Both the position numbers and the translations under genes were made by a program. A model generated the notes under the pieces. It was not told the DNA's origin and did no database searches. It saw nothing but the letters and a program-made list of their open reading frames with translations. DNA of 64,000 nt from Caulobacter henricii (GTDB taxonomy: Bacteria > Pseudomonadota > Alphaproteobacteria > Caulobacterales > Caulobacteraceae): contig NZ_CP013002.1 in assembly GCF_001414055.1 (NCBI RefSeq), forward strand, positions 2,976,001 to 3,040,000, read 5' to 3'. Shown piece by piece: positions 35,948 through 45,245 of the stretch (the first letter of the stretch is position 1; every line of letters begins with the position of its first letter).

Positions 35948-36793
35948 CTAGGGGCCCTGCCGGCCCAGGCGAGCCAGGAGGTCGTCGCGATAGGTGCGAC
36001 TGGCGACCAGCTCTGCGCCGCTTTCCATCATCAGCCGCCAGGAGCCGTCTGACAGGGACTGGGTTTCGCTGACGCGGGCCAGGTTGACCAGGGTGGACCG
36101 ATGGCTGCGAGCGAAGATCGACGGATCGAGGCGGCGTTCCAGATTCTGCAGCGTTTCCCGGATCAGGCCCTCGCGCTGGCCCCAGTGAACGACGACATAG
36201 TTGCCGGCCGCCGAGAACCATTCCACCTGGGACAGGTCGACCGGGGTCCGTCGCGAGCCTGTAGAGACCATCAGCCGCTCGGTCGGGGCGGCCTGGCGCG
36301 CCACAACCCGCCGCGCCTCGGTCAGGGCCGCCTCCAGTTGATCGGCGCGGGCCTGAACCTCGACAGCTCTTTGTCGATGGGCGGCGGCGAGGCCGGCGGC
36401 GGCCAGGGCGGTGTAGAGCAGGATCGAGACGGGCGAGCGGGCCAGGCTGCGGGCCAGGGCTTCGGTCACGCCGCCCCCTGACGCCCGGAACGCCATGTCC
36501 AGCCAAGCCGCCCCGATCGACTCCAGCGCGACCACGGGGACCGTCCCCAGGGTCAGGACAACCAGGGCCCGCCCGCCGGATCCGAAGCGCCGCAGGATCG
36601 CCCAGATCAGGCCCGCGACGGGCAGCCACAGGGCATAGCTGGCACCCTGCCAGGCCACCGACTCGACGAGGCCGATCGGCGCGCCGGCCGCCCGTGCGGA
36701 CTGACGCGCGAACCAGGCGGCACAGAAGGTGGTGGCGACATAGCTGTAGATGCCAAAGGCCCACACCCAGGTGGCTGTTGAGGCGCGCCTCAA
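35948..36793 (-). CDS. Membrane-anchored LytTR-family DNA-binding regulator
   Basis: A 281-residue protein: about four N-terminal membrane helices (from WVWAFGIYSYVATTFCAAWF), a short coiled coil (VQARADQLEAALTEARRVV), then a LytTR DNA-binding domain with PVDLSQVEWFSAAGNYVVVH, RETLQNLERRLDP and FARSHRSTLVNLARV. No receiver domain exists, so the signal must come from the membrane part or the partner gene. TTG 36793 overlaps the stop of the upstream membrane protein (TTGA, 36790-36793); no better start is in view, so it is tentative. This coupling suggests a two-protein membrane signalling unit. Confidence 0.85.
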   Translation of the reverse strand: MRRASTATWVWAFGIYSYVATTFCAAWFARQSARAAGAPIGLVESVAWQGASYALWLPVAGLIWAILRRFGSGGRALVVLTLGTVPVVALESIGAAWLDMAFRASGGGVTEALARSLARSPVSILLYTALAAAGLAAAHRQRAVEVQARADQLEAALTEARRVVARQAAPTERLMVSTGSRRTPVDLSQVEWFSAAGNYVVVHWGQREGLIRETLQNLERRLDPSIFARSHRSTLVNLARVSETQSLSDGSWRLMMESGAELVASRTYRDDLLARLGRQGP

Positions 36794-37464
36794 GCGGGCG
36801 AAAGGTCCCTGCGCCGGCGCAGGGCCCGCGACAGGACCCAGATCACGGCCAGGGGCTGGAAGACGAGGGTCGGCCAGAGCTGGCTCCAGGGGGTCGGAAG
36901 GAAGGTCAGGAAGTTGCCCGAGAAGGCACTCATCACCGCCCCGTAGGCGCTCAGCATCTTCACTAGATGCTCGTAGGTCCAGAGGTCTGGAAAGAACGGC
37001 CAGGCTGTGGGGCGAAGAAAGCGCCAAAGGTCCCAGCCGCCATAGGTCAGGGCGGCATAGACCAAGGCCCCCGAGACGACCGGGTTCGGCCCGGCCCGGC
37101 CCAGCAGGATCAGCGCAAGGACCCACAACCCCACGCCCAGGACGCCCAGGGTCAGGATCCAGTCGATGGCCCTTGCCCGGTCGGTCTGTCGCAGGTCGGG
37201 GCGCTTGCGCCTCAGGACCCGCACGCCTGAAAAGACGGTGATGGTCGCCGTGGCGGTCAGGGCCGCGAAATAGGCGTTGAAATGCAGCGCCGTCATCACC
37301 CAGGCGCAGGCCAGCATCACGCCCATAAGGCTGACGAAGACCCAGCCGGAGGCCTTGTGCAGGCGCGAGCCCTTGCGGCTGAGGATCGGCAGGATGCCGG
37401 CTGCCACCGTGATCAAGCCGGCGGTGATGTGCAGGGCGAGGATGGGCTGGAAGAGCGAGGTCAT
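36790..37464 (-). CDS. Multi-pass membrane protein, DUF2306-like, coupled to LytTR regulator
   Basis: A 224-residue protein with about six membrane helices (LFQPILALHITAGLITVAAG, VFVSLMGVMLACAWVMTAL, AALTATATITVFSGV, WILTLGVLGVGLWVLALIL and two more). Its HITAGLI/RLHKASGWVFV pattern, histidines in successive helices, is seen in DUF2306-type proteins. ATG 37464 follows GGAG by seven bases. Stop and LytTR start overlap, so it probably modulates the regulator's activity, as in Gram-positive LytTR/membrane-inhibitor pairs. That comparison is inference only. Confidence 0.8.
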   Translation of the reverse strand: MTSLFQPILALHITAGLITVAAGILPILSRKGSRLHKASGWVFVSLMGVMLACAWVMTALHFNAYFAALTATATITVFSGVRVLRRKRPDLRQTDRARAIDWILTLGVLGVGLWVLALILLGRAGPNPVVSGALVYAALTYGGWDLWRFLRPTAWPFFPDLWTYEHLVKMLSAYGAVMSAFSGNFLTFLPTPWSQLWPTLVFQPLAVIWVLSRALRRRRDLSPA

Positions 37465-37541
37465 GACCCGCTCCAGACCCGAGGGCGGCACGCCGCGCCA
37501 GGCCTCTGGGACCAGGCGCGGCCAGCCGGGGCGAACCCCGG

Positions 37542-38519
37542 CTATTTGGCCATCACGTCCTGGATCTTGATGATCGCCGGACCCAGGATCACGACGAACA
37601 GCACGGGCAGGAAGAACAGGATCATCGGCACGGTCAACTGGGCCGGCAGCGCGGCGGCCTTCTTCTCGGCGGCCGAGAGGCGCAGCTCGCGGTTCTCCTT
37701 GGCCATGACCCGCAGGGCCGCGCCCAGGGGCGTGCCGTAGCGCTCGGCCTGGATCATCGCCGTGGCCACCGAGCGGATGCCGGGATGATTGGTCCGTCGG
37801 GCCAGGCCCTCATAGGCCAGCCGGCGATCGGGCAGATAGGACAGCTCGGCCGTCAGCAGGCTCAGTTCCTCGGCCAGTTCCATCGAGCTGGAGCCCACCT
37901 CCGCCCCCACCTTCTGGATGGCCGCCTCGATCGACATGCCGCTCTCGACGCAGATCAGCAGCAGGTCCAGGGAGTCGGGAAAGGCCGCCACGATCGACTC
38001 GCGGCGTTTCTGGGCGATGTTGCTGATATAGACATTGGGGGCGTAGTAGCCGATCGCCAGGGCCCCGACGCAGGCGCACATCTTCTGCATGCCCAGCAGG
38101 CCGAAGTCATTGATCACATAGATGTAGAACGCCGTGACCACGGCGAAGATGAACGGCATCACGAAGCGGAAGAAATAGAAGGTCGAGACGGGCTGCGGCC
38201 CGCGGAAGCCGGCCTGGGCCAGCTTGTCGACGACCTTGGGATCCTCCAGCAGCTTCGACAGTTGCAGCCGGTCGACGATGTTCTTGTAGAGGCCTTCGTC
38301 CGTGTGCCGAAGGCTGCTGCCGGAACTGCTCTTGGAGGCGATCGCCTCGCGCGAACGGCGGCGCAATTCCTCGCGGCGGTTGGCCACCGACTTCAGGCGA
38401 CCTTCGAGGCCGCGATCGCTCATTACCGGCGCGGCCAGGGTGATGATGGTGGCGAACACCACGAGCGCGATGAAGGCCGTCAGCAGGTTGCTGGGATTGG
38501 TCAGGGCGGCAATGTCCAT
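37542..38519 (-). CDS. cpaH: Tight-adherence pilus inner-membrane platform protein CpaH/TadC
   Basis: A 325-residue T2SSF-domain membrane protein, the second platform subunit of the Flp/Tad pilus. An N-terminal helix (LLTAFIALVVFATIITLAAP), a cytoplasmic stretch with RLKSVANRREELRRR, and the typical FPDSLDLLLICVESGMSIEAAIQ motif precede two C-terminal helices (TVPMILFFLPVLFVVILGPA). It is the last gene of cpaBCDEFGH, 15 bases after cpaG, and works with CpaG and the CpaF ATPase to extrude the pilus. Confidence 0.96.
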   Translation of the reverse strand: MDIAALTNPSNLLTAFIALVVFATIITLAAPVMSDRGLEGRLKSVANRREELRRRSREAIASKSSSGSSLRHTDEGLYKNIVDRLQLSKLLEDPKVVDKLAQAGFRGPQPVSTFYFFRFVMPFIFAVVTAFYIYVINDFGLLGMQKMCACVGALAIGYYAPNVYISNIAQKRRESIVAAFPDSLDLLLICVESGMSIEAAIQKVGAEVGSSSMELAEELSLLTAELSYLPDRRLAYEGLARRTNHPGIRSVATAMIQAERYGTPLGAALRVMAKENRELRLSAAEKKAAALPAQLTVPMILFFLPVLFVVILGPAIIKIQDVMAK

Positions 38520-38534
38520 ATCTGCGCCCTCCCC

Positions 38535-39512
38535 CTAGAACTTGAAGTTGATCATCTTGCGCATCACGAAGATGCCGATGCTCATCCAGATGCCGCCTGC
38601 CAGCAGCATCAGGTGGCCGCGCGGATCGGTGAACAGGGGCTGCATATAGGCCGGTGAGGTCACGGTGATCAGCACCACCACCCCGGGCGGCAGGCAGCCG
38701 ATGATGAAGGCCGAGGCCACGGCTTCCGCCGACAGGGCCTTGATCTTTTCGCCCATCAGCTTGCGGGCCCGCAGCACGATCGACAGGTTGCCAAGGGCTT
38801 CGGCCAGGTTGCCGCCCGTCTTGGCCTGGATCGACAGCACGATGGCAAAGAAGCGCAGTTCATTGGTCGGCATGCGCTCGTACATGCGCTCAAGCGCCAC
38901 ATCCATCGGCATGCCCATGCCGACATTCTCGGTCATCATCCGGAACTCGCCGGCCAGGGGCTCCGGGCATTCCTTGCCGATGATCTTCAGACAGTCGTGA
39001 ACCGGCAGGCCCGACTTGATGCCGCGGACAATGATGTCGATGGCGTCGGAAAAGGCCTCGGTGAACTTCTTGGTACGGGCCGTTGCCAGCATGCCCACCA
39101 CCCAGCGGGGCAGTCCCAGTCCGGCTCCAAAGGCCGCGCCCAGGGCCAGAAGCGGGTGCTGGCCGAGGATGATCACGATCAGGCCCACGCAGAGGCCCAG
39201 TCCGCCGCTGATCATCCAGAACATCTGGACCTTTTCGCCCAGGCCGGCGGCGCGCAGGCGGGCGGCAATGGTGAGCGACGCTTTCTTCTGCTGGCGGTCC
39301 TGTTCCTTCAGGGTCTTGAGGATCTGCTTGCGGCGGGCGTCCGGGGTATTGGCCGCGGCCTTGGCGCGGGCACCGGCGTCTCGGGCCCCACCGCCGACAA
39401 TGGCCTGGGCCCGCTTGGTGGTGCGGGCCGCCGTCTGGTCGCCGCCGGCGAAGGCAAAGCCCAGGGCCGTGATGGTGATGAAGCCCAGAATACCGGCGAT
39501 CACGAACAGCAT
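38535..39512 (-). CDS. cpaG: Tight-adherence pilus platform protein CpaG/TadB
   Basis: A 325-residue membrane protein with an N-terminal helix (FVIAGILGFITITALGFAF), a basic cytoplasmic segment (KTLKEQDRQQKKASLTIAARL), and a T2SSF domain with FSDAIDIIVRGIKSGLPVHDCL and MYERMPTNELRFFAIVLSIQ, then C-terminal helices. This is the CpaG/TadB half of the pilus platform. It begins 3 bases after the cpaF stop and ends 15 bases before cpaH, consistent with one polycistronic message. Confidence 0.96.
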   Translation of the reverse strand: MLFVIAGILGFITITALGFAFAGGDQTAARTTKRAQAIVGGGARDAGARAKAAANTPDARRKQILKTLKEQDRQQKKASLTIAARLRAAGLGEKVQMFWMISGGLGLCVGLIVIILGQHPLLALGAAFGAGLGLPRWVVGMLATARTKKFTEAFSDAIDIIVRGIKSGLPVHDCLKIIGKECPEPLAGEFRMMTENVGMGMPMDVALERMYERMPTNELRFFAIVLSIQAKTGGNLAEALGNLSIVLRARKLMGEKIKALSAEAVASAFIIGCLPPGVVVLITVTSPAYMQPLFTDPRGHLMLLAGGIWMSIGIFVMRKMINFKF

Positions 39513-39515
39513 CGG

Positions 39516-41009
39516 CTACTCCGCCGCGTCGAGGGCTTCGGCCAGCTCGCGCTCGAGGCCATAATAGCGGGCGCGATCCCAGAAGCGCGGCCGGGCGATG
39601 CCGGTGGAGCGGTGCTTGCCGACCACCTTGCCTTCCGCGTCCTCGCCGGTGATCTCGTAGACGAACAGGTCCTGGGTGACGATCACATCGCCCTCAAGCC
39701 CGACGACCTCGGTGATGTGGGTGATCCGTCGCGAGCCGTCCCGCAGACGGGCCGCCTGGACGATGACATCGACCGAACCAACGATCATTTCCTTGATCGT
39801 CTTGGAGGGCAGGCCGTAGCCGCCCATGGTGATCATGCTCTCGATCCGGCTGATGGCTTCACGCGGGGTATTGGCGTGCAGCGTGCCCATCGAGCCGTCG
39901 TGACCGGTGTTCATGGCCTGCAGAAGGTCGAATGCCTCCGGGCCACGGACTTCGCCGACGATGATGCGTTCGGGTCGCATCCGCAGACAGTTCTTGACCA
40001 GGTCGCGCATGGTCACCGCGCCCGAGCCTTCCAGGTTGGGCGGCCGGGTTTCAAGCCTCACGACGTGGGGCTGCTGCAGCTGGAGCTCGGCGGCGTCCTC
40101 GCAGGTCACCACCCGTTCGGTCGGGTCGATGAAGGCGGTCAGGGTGTTGAGCAGGGTGGTCTTGCCGGAACCGGTACCGCCCGAGATGACGATGTTGCAG
40201 CGACAGGCCCCGATCACACCCAGAACCCGTGCGCCCTCCGGACTGATGGACTTGAAGTCCACCAGGTTCTTCATGGTCAGCTTGTCCTTCTTGAACTTCC
40301 GGATGGTCAGGGTGGGACCATCCAGAGCCAGAGGGGGCGCGATGACATTGACCCGGCTGCCGTCGGGCAGGCGGGCGTCGCAGATCGGCGAGCTTTCATC
40401 GACCCGGCGGCCGACCTGGCTGACGATCCGCTGACAGATGTTCATCAGCTGCAGGTTGTCGCGGAAGCGCACATTGGTCAGCTGGACCTTGCCGCCGACT
40501 TCGATGAACACCCGATGGGCCCCATTGACCATGATGTCGGCGATGTCGTCGCGGGCCAGCAGCGGCTCCAGCGGGCCATAGCCGAGAACGTCATTGATGA
40601 TGTCCTGGACCAGGTGCTCCTGCTCGGACACCGACATCGAGACGTTCTTGATCGCCACCAGCTCGGCGACGATGTCACGGATTTCCTCGGCTGCCGCCTT
40701 CAGATCCAGCTGGGCCAGCTGGCTCAGGTCGATCGTGTTCAGCAGGGCGTTGAAGATGACGGTCTTGGTGGCGTGGTAGTAGTCGCTCTGTTCCCGGACG
40801 ATCGTGGTCGTGGCCGGTGCGCCCTGGGCGGCGCGAAGCTGCTCAAGCCCCGGCGTCGCCTTGGGCGTGGCCACCTTGGGCGAGGGTGCTGTGCGATCCG
40901 GCGCGGGTTCGACGCGCTGCGGCCGCGTCGCGATCGCAGCCCCGTCGGCCGGGGCCGGCGGCGGCGCATGTCGATCCGTTGCGGAATTCTGATCGCGTTT
41001 GCCGAACAT
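39516..41009 (-). CDS. cpaF: Tight-adherence pilus ATPase CpaF/TadA
   Basis: A 497-residue secretion ATPase. The first 70 residues are a Pro/Ala-rich linker. Then come the N-terminal domain (YGPLEPLLARDDIADIMVNG), the Walker A SGGTGSGKTTLLNTL at about 276-290, Asp and His boxes, and RPERIIVGEVRGPEAFDLL with the Walker B Glu, ending HDGSMGTLHANTPREA. CpaF powers assembly and, in Caulobacter, also retraction of the pilus. It sits between cpaE (6 bases) and cpaG (3 bases). Confidence 0.97.
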   Translation of the reverse strand: MFGKRDQNSATDRHAPPPAPADGAAIATRPQRVEPAPDRTAPSPKVATPKATPGLEQLRAAQGAPATTTIVREQSDYYHATKTVIFNALLNTIDLSQLAQLDLKAAAEEIRDIVAELVAIKNVSMSVSEQEHLVQDIINDVLGYGPLEPLLARDDIADIMVNGAHRVFIEVGGKVQLTNVRFRDNLQLMNICQRIVSQVGRRVDESSPICDARLPDGSRVNVIAPPLALDGPTLTIRKFKKDKLTMKNLVDFKSISPEGARVLGVIGACRCNIVISGGTGSGKTTLLNTLTAFIDPTERVVTCEDAAELQLQQPHVVRLETRPPNLEGSGAVTMRDLVKNCLRMRPERIIVGEVRGPEAFDLLQAMNTGHDGSMGTLHANTPREAISRIESMITMGGYGLPSKTIKEMIVGSVDVIVQAARLRDGSRRITHITEVVGLEGDVIVTQDLFVYEITGEDAEGKVVGKHRSTGIARPRFWDRARYYGLERELAEALDAAE

Positions 41010-41015
41010 CCGTCG

Positions 41016-42575
41016 CTATTTCTTCCTGAACAGACCGGACAGCATCGAGGTCTTCTGAACCTGCGGCGGTTCGCGACGGCTGATCAGCTGGGCCAGATGG
41101 TCAATGCCCTCCGCGGCCTTGGACTTGGGCGCGACCTCGCCGACCATCTGGCCGTTATTGGCGGCCTGACCAAACGACTTGGGATCAAAGGGCAAGACGA
41201 GCGATGGGGTCAGGCCCAGGGCCTCGCCAAAGTCCTTGACCGGAATTTCAGGTCGCCCGGGCACGCCGACCTGGTTCAGCACCAGCCGTGGCGGCGCATC
41301 GTTGGGACGGGCCTGACGGACCATGTCGACGATGTTCTTGGCATTGCGCAGCGAGGCCAGATCCGGGGTGGCGACCACGACCAGATCGTCGGACCCGATC
41401 AGCACCTTGCGGGTCCAGGATGCCCAGCTGTGCGGCAGGTCGAGCACGACGAAGGGCGCGGCCCCGCGAATCTTCTGGGTGACCTCCTCATAGGCCTCGG
41501 CGCTGATCTCGTAGTCCTGGTCGAGGGTGGCGGGGGCAGCGAACAGCGACAGGCGGTCGCCGCAGCGGACCATCATCCGGTCCATCAGCACCGGATCGAG
41601 GCGGTCCGGCTGGCTGAGCGCGTCGATGACGCCCTGCAGGGGGTCCTGGTTGAAATCGAGGCCCGCCGTGCCGAACGGCAGGTCCAGATCGACGAGCACC
41701 GTGGCGGTCTGCATGCGGTCGGCCATGGACCAGGCGAAGTTGTGGGCCAGGGTCGAGGCCCCCACCCCACCCTTGGCACCGACAAAGGACACCTGACGGC
41801 CGACAAAGGGGGCCGACGGATCGGCATAGAGCCCGGAGACGGCGCGGATGATCTGCAGCGGCCCAAGGGGCTGGGTCAGGTATTCGCTGACCCCGCGGCG
41901 CATCAGTTCGCGATAGAGGGCGATGTCATTGGTCTGGCCGATGACCACGACCTTGGTTCCGGGATCACAGACCTGGGCCAGGGCATCCAGCAGGTGCAGC
42001 AGCCGCTGGGCCCCGTCATGGCTTTCCACCATCACCAGCGAGGGCGTGGACTGGTTCTGGTAAAGGTCGACGGCGGCGTCGAGCCCCCCCACCCGGACAA
42101 TGGTCGAGGCGCGCGACATGCGACGGTCGGCAGCGGCCTGTTCGATCAGGGCCGACGTCTCGGGCCGGACGCAGAAGGCATGAATGGTGATGCGCGGCAC
42201 CGCGACCTCGCCGAGGGCGGCGTCATTGCCGCCCAGGCTGTCCTGCGGGAGCGGGTCTGACGGCTCAGGCATCGGCGGCGGTGCCATGTCGGCGGCGCGA
42301 CGGCGTGGCACCTGAAGCTGGGCCTGGGGCAGTGGCGCAGCCGCCTGGGCCTGGGCCTGGCGGGCTGCGGCGGGGGCTTCAAAAGGATCCGGAGCCGCCG
42401 CCGGCCGTTCATCGCGCGGTCGAGCCGGCGGAAACTCTGCAAAGGGATCATCACGGTCGCCGGCCGCAAAGGCCTTCGGCGACGCGCTCCAGGGATCTGA
42501 GCCGGCCGAGGTGAACTCGTCTGCGGCGTCGAAACCCAGATCAAACGGTTCCAAATCTGAAGGCGGACGCGGCAT
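41016..42575 (-). CDS. cpaE: Pilus assembly localisation ATPase CpaE/TadZ
   Basis: A 519-residue protein: about 125 low-complexity residues rich in Pro/Ala/Gln, a receiver-like domain (ITIHAFCVRPETSALIEQAA to YLTQPLGPLQIIRAV) lacking the usual phospho-Asp context, and a MinD/ParA ATPase with deviant Walker A AKGGVGASTLAHNFA at 267-281. CpaE/TadZ proteins place the pilus machine at the cell pole. It shares one base with the cpaD stop (TGATG) at 42575. Confidence 0.96.
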   Translation of the reverse strand: MPRPPSDLEPFDLGFDAADEFTSAGSDPWSASPKAFAAGDRDDPFAEFPPARPRDERPAAAPDPFEAPAAARQAQAQAAAPLPQAQLQVPRRRAADMAPPPMPEPSDPLPQDSLGGNDAALGEVAVPRITIHAFCVRPETSALIEQAAADRRMSRASTIVRVGGLDAAVDLYQNQSTPSLVMVESHDGAQRLLHLLDALAQVCDPGTKVVVIGQTNDIALYRELMRRGVSEYLTQPLGPLQIIRAVSGLYADPSAPFVGRQVSFVGAKGGVGASTLAHNFAWSMADRMQTATVLVDLDLPFGTAGLDFNQDPLQGVIDALSQPDRLDPVLMDRMMVRCGDRLSLFAAPATLDQDYEISAEAYEEVTQKIRGAAPFVVLDLPHSWASWTRKVLIGSDDLVVVATPDLASLRNAKNIVDMVRQARPNDAPPRLVLNQVGVPGRPEIPVKDFGEALGLTPSLVLPFDPKSFGQAANNGQMVGEVAPKSKAAEGIDHLAQLISRREPPQVQKTSMLSGLFRKK

Positions 42576-43291
42576 CAGTTGATCGCCTTGGAGATGGCAC
42601 CATTGGCCTGGTCGTCCTTGGCCGAGGACGTGGTTTCACCCTTGCGGTACTTGCCCAGCACCGTGTCGCGACGACCCGCGTCGATCGCGGTGGAGTCGCG
42701 GGGGCGGATCAGGTCTTCAGGACTGGCGATCTGGGCAGCGAGATTGGCGGCCAGGGCGCAACCGAAATTGTCATAGGTCTCGTTCTTGCGCGTCGCCGTC
42801 AGGTTCTCCCAGTGCTGACCGCAGCGGGGTCCCTCGGCGACGAAATACTCGAATCCGACGCGAACTGCGGCATTGGCATTGCCGGCGGCGTCATAGCCGA
42901 CCAGCCGCACCTGCGGGGCCGGGGCCCCCAGCATCACCAGACGCTCGCGAACCGCCATAGCCATGCGGCTGGCGACGGCGGGGTCACCGCCGCCCAAAGG
43001 CGCGCTGACCACGATTTCGCGGGCCTCTGCCGACAGCCAGCGGCTGACCAGGGCCCGCAAAGCCTGGTCCTGATTGGCCGAGACTCCCGTGGCGTGAGCC
43101 GCCAGCTGGATCTCGTCAGGATGGCCGTCGACCTTGATCCGGTTGGTCCATTTTTCCGTAGCCAGGCGCGGCGTCGGTTCGGGCACGGCCTTGCCGGCAC
43201 CCTCGCCGCCCGTGGCGCAGGCCGACAGGGTCAGCAGGACGGCGCTGGCAAACAGGCTCTTGAGAATGCGGTTCACGGTTGGCTTGCTCAT
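42575..43291 (-). CDS. cpaD: Pilus assembly lipoprotein CpaD
   Basis: A 238-residue lipoprotein: hydrophobic start LKSLFASAVLLTLSACATGG with lipobox LSAC (Cys about residue 25). The body has KVDGHPDEIQLAAHATGVSA and FGCALAANLAAQIASPEDLI, which is the CpaD signature, including NFGCA. CpaD is thought to help the CpaC secretin in the outer membrane. It starts 10 bases after cpaC and overlaps cpaE by one base. Confidence 0.94.
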   Translation of the reverse strand: MSKPTVNRILKSLFASAVLLTLSACATGGEGAGKAVPEPTPRLATEKWTNRIKVDGHPDEIQLAAHATGVSANQDQALRALVSRWLSAEAREIVVSAPLGGGDPAVASRMAMAVRERLVMLGAPAPQVRLVGYDAAGNANAAVRVGFEYFVAEGPRCGQHWENLTATRKNETYDNFGCALAANLAAQIASPEDLIRPRDSTAIDAGRRDTVLGKYRKGETTSSAKDDQANGAISKAIN

Positions 43292-43301
43292 GTCCGCGTC
43301 C

Positions 43302-45245
43302 TCACTCGATCACATAGCCGACCGGGCCCTGATAGGCGCGGCCCGCATTGGCCCCGGCCGGAGCCTTGACCACTTCGTTCAGGCGACCCAGCAGGGTCGT
43401 GCTCAGGTCGCCCGCGACCTTCAGGCCGTCCGCCGGCGTCTGCAGGTTCTGGGGCCGGGTGGGATCGACGATGTAGGGGGTGATGATGATCACCAGTTCG
43501 GTCTCGCCGTTCAGATAGTCGCGCGACCGGAACAGCGAGCCGAGGATCGGCATGCTGGTCATGCCGGGGATCGCGTCGATGGTCTGCTTGGTCGTCTGCT
43601 GCAGCAGGCCGGCGATCATCAGTGACCCGCCCGATGGCAACTCGACCGTGGTCTCGGCGCGACGGACCGTCAGGCCGGGCACCGTCAGGACGCTGTTGGC
43701 CGTGGCCACCGAATAGGCACCCAGGCTGCTCAGTTCCGAGACTTCCGTCGAAAGCTTCAGGGAAATGCGGCCGCCCGACATCACCACTGGCGTATAGCCC
43801 AGGCCGACGCCGTAGGGCTTGAACTCAATGGTGATCTTGCCGGTGTTGTCGGCCGAGACCGGCACCGGGAACTCGCCCCCGGCCAGGAACTTGCCACCCT
43901 CACCTGAGACAACGGTCAGGTTGGGTTCAGCCAGGGTCCGCACCAGGCCCACGCGCTCAAAGGCCTGGATCATCGCCTTGGCAGAGTTGACGTCATCGCT
44001 GCCCGCCAGGCCGCTGGTGACACTGGCCAGGGGATTGCCCTTGTCCTGATAGATGCCCGAGCCCGGCGTGACCGTATTGGCGTTGGTCAGGAAGTTCTGG
44101 ATCCACAGGTTCTTGGCGTCATTGCCGGCCGTGCCGGCCCCGCCGGCCAGGAAGGTCTGAACATCGGACGACAGGGACGCCGCCGAGATGCCGACATCCT
44201 TCATCGTATAGGTAACGGCGGCTGAGCCGGTGCCGACCACGGCCGTGGTCTTTCCGGCGATCGAGTTGGCATAGGAGCCCAGCCACGAACTCTGGGCCGA
44301 GCTCAGGCTGCTGTCATTGGACAGGAAACGCTGCAGATAGTTCAGCAGCGACACCCCGGGCTGCGCCCCGGGTACCGTCCCGAACAGGCTGGAGACCAGA
44401 TTGGTCGGCTGGTTGGTGGTGTTGATATTGTAGCCACCCTTGACCCCGCCCAGCAGGCTGCCGTTCACGCCATAGGTCGGCGACAGGCCAAACGAGAACT
44501 GGTCGGTGCCCAGCTGACCCAGCACGGCATTCAGGTCGACGCCCAGCTGCTTGATCACATTGCGCTGCACCTCGACAATGCGCACCTGCAGCATCACCTG
44601 GTCCTTGCCGGCGATGCTGAGCATGTTCAGCACCTTGTCGGGCGAGGCCACGAACTGGGCCGCGATCCGGGTGGCCTTCTCGGAGTCGGCGGCATTCATC
44701 ACCATGCCGCTGAGAATGACGCTGTCCTTCAGTGGAATGACCTGGACGGTTCCTTGGGGCAGGACGGTCTTGAGGGTCGAGGACAGCAGGCTGATGTCCT
44801 GGGCGACGCGAATGTTCAATTGCAGGATCTTGCGACCGGCGGCGTCAAAGAACACCGCATCCGTCGAGCCCGCAGTCAGGCCCAGCACATAGATGCGCCG
44901 GGGGCTGCGCAGCACGGCATCCGCCACCAGCGGATTGGTGACCAGCATGTCGCGCACGTCGACCGGCAGTTCGATGATTGCCGACTTGCCCAGCGGCAGG
45001 TCGAGGACACGGGCCCCGGCACCGGCGGTCAGGTCGATGCTCAACACCTGTTCGGCCGCTGACGGCGGGAGCGACGGCAGGGGGGCCGCGGCAACCGGGG
45101 CCGGACGGATGGTGCGGGGCGCCGGTCGATAGGTGTGCGACCCGGCGACGGGGCCATCGGCGAAAACGGGCGCGGTCGAGCTTAGCGCCAGAAGCGCAGC
45201 GACATGGACGGTCAGAACGCGACGGATCACGGGGGAGCGGCTCAT
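43302..45245 (-). CDS. cpaC: Tight-adherence pilus secretin CpaC/RcpA, long form
   Basis: A 647-residue outer-membrane secretin. After a signal peptide (cleavage near residue 29) comes the pilus N-terminal domain (about 68-150) and BON-like stretch (VQVIPLKDSVILSGMVMNA), then the secretin domain (about 425-600) with TLAEPNLTVVSGEGGKFLAG and IPGMTSMPILGSLFRSRDYL. Between them, residues 250-420 hold an unusually long Gly/Ser/Asn-rich insert, which makes the protein about 80-100 residues longer than I expect for CpaC. Start overlaps cpaB stop by ATGA. Confidence 0.96.
   Translation of the reverse strand: MSRSPVIRRVLTVHVAALLALSSTAPVFADGPVAGSHTYRPAPRTIRPAPVAAAPLPSLPPSAAEQVLSIDLTAGAGARVLDLPLGKSAIIELPVDVRDMLVTNPLVADAVLRSPRRIYVLGLTAGSTDAVFFDAAGRKILQLNIRVAQDISLLSSTLKTVLPQGTVQVIPLKDSVILSGMVMNAADSEKATRIAAQFVASPDKVLNMLSIAGKDQVMLQVRIVEVQRNVIKQLGVDLNAVLGQLGTDQFSFGLSPTYGVNGSLLGGVKGGYNINTTNQPTNLVSSLFGTVPGAQPGVSLLNYLQRFLSNDSSLSSAQSSWLGSYANSIAGKTTAVVGTGSAAVTYTMKDVGISAASLSSDVQTFLAGGAGTAGNDAKNLWIQNFLTNANTVTPGSGIYQDKGNPLASVTSGLAGSDDVNSAKAMIQAFERVGLVRTLAEPNLTVVSGEGGKFLAGGEFPVPVSADNTGKITIEFKPYGVGLGYTPVVMSGGRISLKLSTEVSELSSLGAYSVATANSVLTVPGLTVRRAETTVELPSGGSLMIAGLLQQTTKQTIDAIPGMTSMPILGSLFRSRDYLNGETELVIIITPYIVDPTRPQNLQTPADGLKVAGDLSTTLLGRLNEVVKAPAGANAGRAYQGPVGYVIE

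Noticed and set aside
38997..42260. A 1,087-codon open frame on the plus strand across the cpaE-cpaG genes
   Set aside because: Antisense to well-recognised pilus genes, with low-complexity His/Gly/Asp-rich translation typical of GC-rich antisense frames.
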